Source: an uncultured Lachnospiraceae bacterium
Lineage (GTDB): Bacteria > Bacillota > Clostridia > Lachnospirales > Lachnospiraceae
DNA length: 6,390 bases
Reading direction: 5' to 3'
Assembly (NCBI GenBank): GCA_958444395.1
Contig: CAUCOL010000112.1
Location: forward strand, 1 to 6,390
Positions 5,051 to 6,390 of this stretch are shown here, one piece after another. The notes beneath the pieces are model-generated. The model saw only the letters and a program-made list of their open reading frames with translations. It did not search any database and was not told the origin of the DNA. Position numbers and translations under genes: made by a program. The number at the start of each line of letters is the position of its first letter. The first letter of the stretch is position 1.

Positions 5051-6390
5051 TTATGCTTCAATACACTCTGTTGCCGCCCGCTCGATCGGCATACCCGCTT
5101 TATATTTCTCCAGGAATGCATCAAATCCTGCTACATCCTTTGGATCCGGCTGCTCGATGCTGCCCGTCTGTCCACCAAATACGTTATCATTTAGGAACTG
5201 ATCCAGCGTCTGTCTCTCTGCTTTATTCTTCATATAGGAAGCCAGCAGTGCGATGCCCCAGGCGCCACCCTCTCCGGCTGTCTCCATAACTGCCACCGGT
5301 GTATCCAGTGCCGCTGCCATCATGCGCTGTCCGACACCTTTCGTCTTAAACAGTCCGCCATGACCATAGATCTGATCCAGCTTCACACCTTCTTCCTTCA
5401 GAAGGATGTCATTGCCGACCTTGATCGTAGCCAGTGCACTGTACAGATGGGTACGCATAAAGTTTGCCAGTGTAAAATGACCGTCTGGTGTTCTTGCAAA
5501 CAATGGACGTCCCTGGTCAAAGCCTGTCACCGGCTCGCCTGAGAAATAATTGAACGCAAGCAGTCCGCCGCAATCGGCATCCCCTTCCAGTGCCTTGCGG
5601 TACAACATGCCATAGAGTTCATTTGACTCAACCTTCTGTCCCATCAGCTCCGCAAATTCACCAAACAGATGCACCCATGCATTCAGATCGGAAGTACAGT
5701 TATTGCAATGTACCATTGCAACCAGATCGCCTGCCGGTGTCGTTACCAGATCGATCTCCTCATGGACTGCTTTCAGCTCCTGCTCCAGTACGACCATAGA
5801 GAAAATACTGGTTCCGGCAGAGACATTTCCGGTACGTTTCGCTACACTGTTTGTGGCAGCCATACCGGTTCCGGCATCGCCCTCCGGCGGACACATCGGG
5901 ATCCCTGCCTGCAGTTTTCCGCTGGTATCCAGAAGTGCTGCTCCCTCTGCGGTCAGCGTACCGGCTTCTTCTCCTGCTACCAATACCTCCGGCAGGATGT
6001 CTTCCAGCTTCCAGTCAAATGCCTTGTCTGCGATCAGTTCATCGAAACGTGCGATCATCTTCTGATCGAACTGCTTTGTCTGTATATCGATCGGGAACAT
6101 ACCGGACGCCTCTCCGACACCCAGTACCTTTCGTCCTGTCATTTTCCAGTGAATATAGCCTGCCAGTGTTGTAAAAAATGCCACACGGCTCACATGCTCT
6201 TCCTGATTCAGGATCGCCTGATACAGATGTGCAATACTCCATCTCTGTGGAATATTGTAAGCAAACTCCTCTGTCAGCTTCGCAGCAGCTTCTCCTGTGA
6301 TCGTATTTCTCCAGGTACGGAATGGCACTAGAAGCTCATCCTGTGCATCAAATGCCAGATAACCGTGCATCATGCCACTGAATCCGATCG
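5051..6390 (-). CDS. FGGY-family carbohydrate kinase, probable L-ribulokinase (AraK/AraB role), N-terminus missing
   Basis: About 445 codons are present and the frame stays open to the window edge. The first ATG in view (6371-6373) is internal to a conserved [13 protein letters not shown] stretch, so it is not the start; roughly 80-90 N-terminal residues are probably missing. The protein transfers the ATP gamma-phosphate to a sugar hydroxyl. Visible family marks are [14 protein letters not shown] around 5860-5895, whose Asp (codon 5876-5878) fits the FGGY catalytic base; the phosphate-binding [12 protein letters not shown] next to it; and the C-terminal ATPase-fold stretch [16 protein letters not shown] followed by [19 protein letters not shown] substrate cannot be read safely from sequence. 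With araD directly downstream, L-ribulose is the best guess. A non-classical FGGY ribulokinase called AraK is known from Clostridium acetobutylicum; xylulokinase is the main alternative. Confidence 0.88.
   Translation of the reverse strand, partial: IGFSGMMHGYLAFDAQDELLVPFRTWRNTITGEAAAKLTEEFAYNIPQRWSIAHLYQAILNQEEHVSRVAFFTTLAGYIHWKMTGRKVLGVGEASGMFPIDIQTKQFDQKMIARFDELIADKAFDWKLEDILPEVLVAGEEAGTLTAEGAALLDTSGKLQAGIPMCPPEGDAGTGMAATNSVAKRTGNVSAGTSIFSMVVLEQELKAVHEEIDLVTTPAGDLVAMVHCNNCTSDLNAWVHLFGEFAELMGQKVESNELYGMLYRKALEGDADCGGLLAFNYFSGEPVTGFDQGRPLFARTPDGHFTLANFMRTHLYSALATIKVGNDILLKEEGVKLDQIYGHGGLFKTKGVGQRMMAAALDTPVAVMETAGEGGAWGIALLASYMKNKAERQTLDQFLNDNVFGGQTGSIEQPDPKDVAGFDAFLEKYKAGMPIERAATECIEA

Noticed and set aside
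5669..6331. Plus-strand open frame (220 codons) antisense to the sugar kinase
   Set aside because: Antisense shadow rich in Cys, His and Ser; no recognisable domain, and the opposite frame is a clear FGGY kinase.

Overview
The window (6,390 bp) reads as one strand of a Firmicutes chromosome: every supported gene lies on the minus strand, so transcription runs from high to low coordinates. Mid-range GC, AGGAGG-type ribosome-binding sites, sigma-A-like promoters and a multi-modular cellulase with APTV/APTK linkers suggest a gut or rumen Lachnospiraceae-type clostridium (Butyrivibrio, Coprococcus, Roseburia or Eubacterium relatives). That assignment is inferred from gene style, not from a marker gene.

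Layout in transcription order. (1) 6390-5051: the C-terminal part of an FGGY-family sugar kinase, cut by the window edge. (2) 5012-4317: araD, L-ribulose-5-phosphate 4-epimerase, 38 nt behind the kinase and probably in the same operon. Together they look like the ribulokinase and epimerase steps that take L-ribulose to D-xylulose 5-phosphate. (3) 4316-3744: a 573-bp non-coding region. It holds a long-range stem with nested hairpins just after araD, an AT-rich block with candidate promoters and palindromes, and a structured leader. The leader ends in a 24-bp hairpin followed by a U tract, which looks like an intrinsic terminator placed upstream of the next gene. (4) 3743-804: a 979-residue secreted endoglucanase. 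Its order is signal peptide, GH5 catalytic domain, BIG2 Ig-like domain, unassigned module, APTV/APTK linker, second unassigned module, APTV linker, CBM2-like domain. (5) 803-670: its 3' UTR, with two hairpins, the second a good terminator. (6) 613-311: a 100-residue Dabb-family protein with its own promoter. (7) 181-1: the first 60 codons of hsdM, the type I restriction-modification methyltransferase subunit, running off the window behind a good extended -10 promoter.

How it fits together: the arabinose genes and the cellulase are compatible with a plant-fibre lifestyle. The cellulase cuts beta-1,4-glucan outside the cell, and AraK/AraD-type enzymes process pentose freed from hemicellulose or pectin. 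The cellulase appears to be its own transcription unit. No conserved operon link joins it to the Dabb or hsdM genes. The most notable unexplained signals are the terminator-like leader of the cellulase gene, the switchable hairpins just upstream of it, and the structured element after araD.
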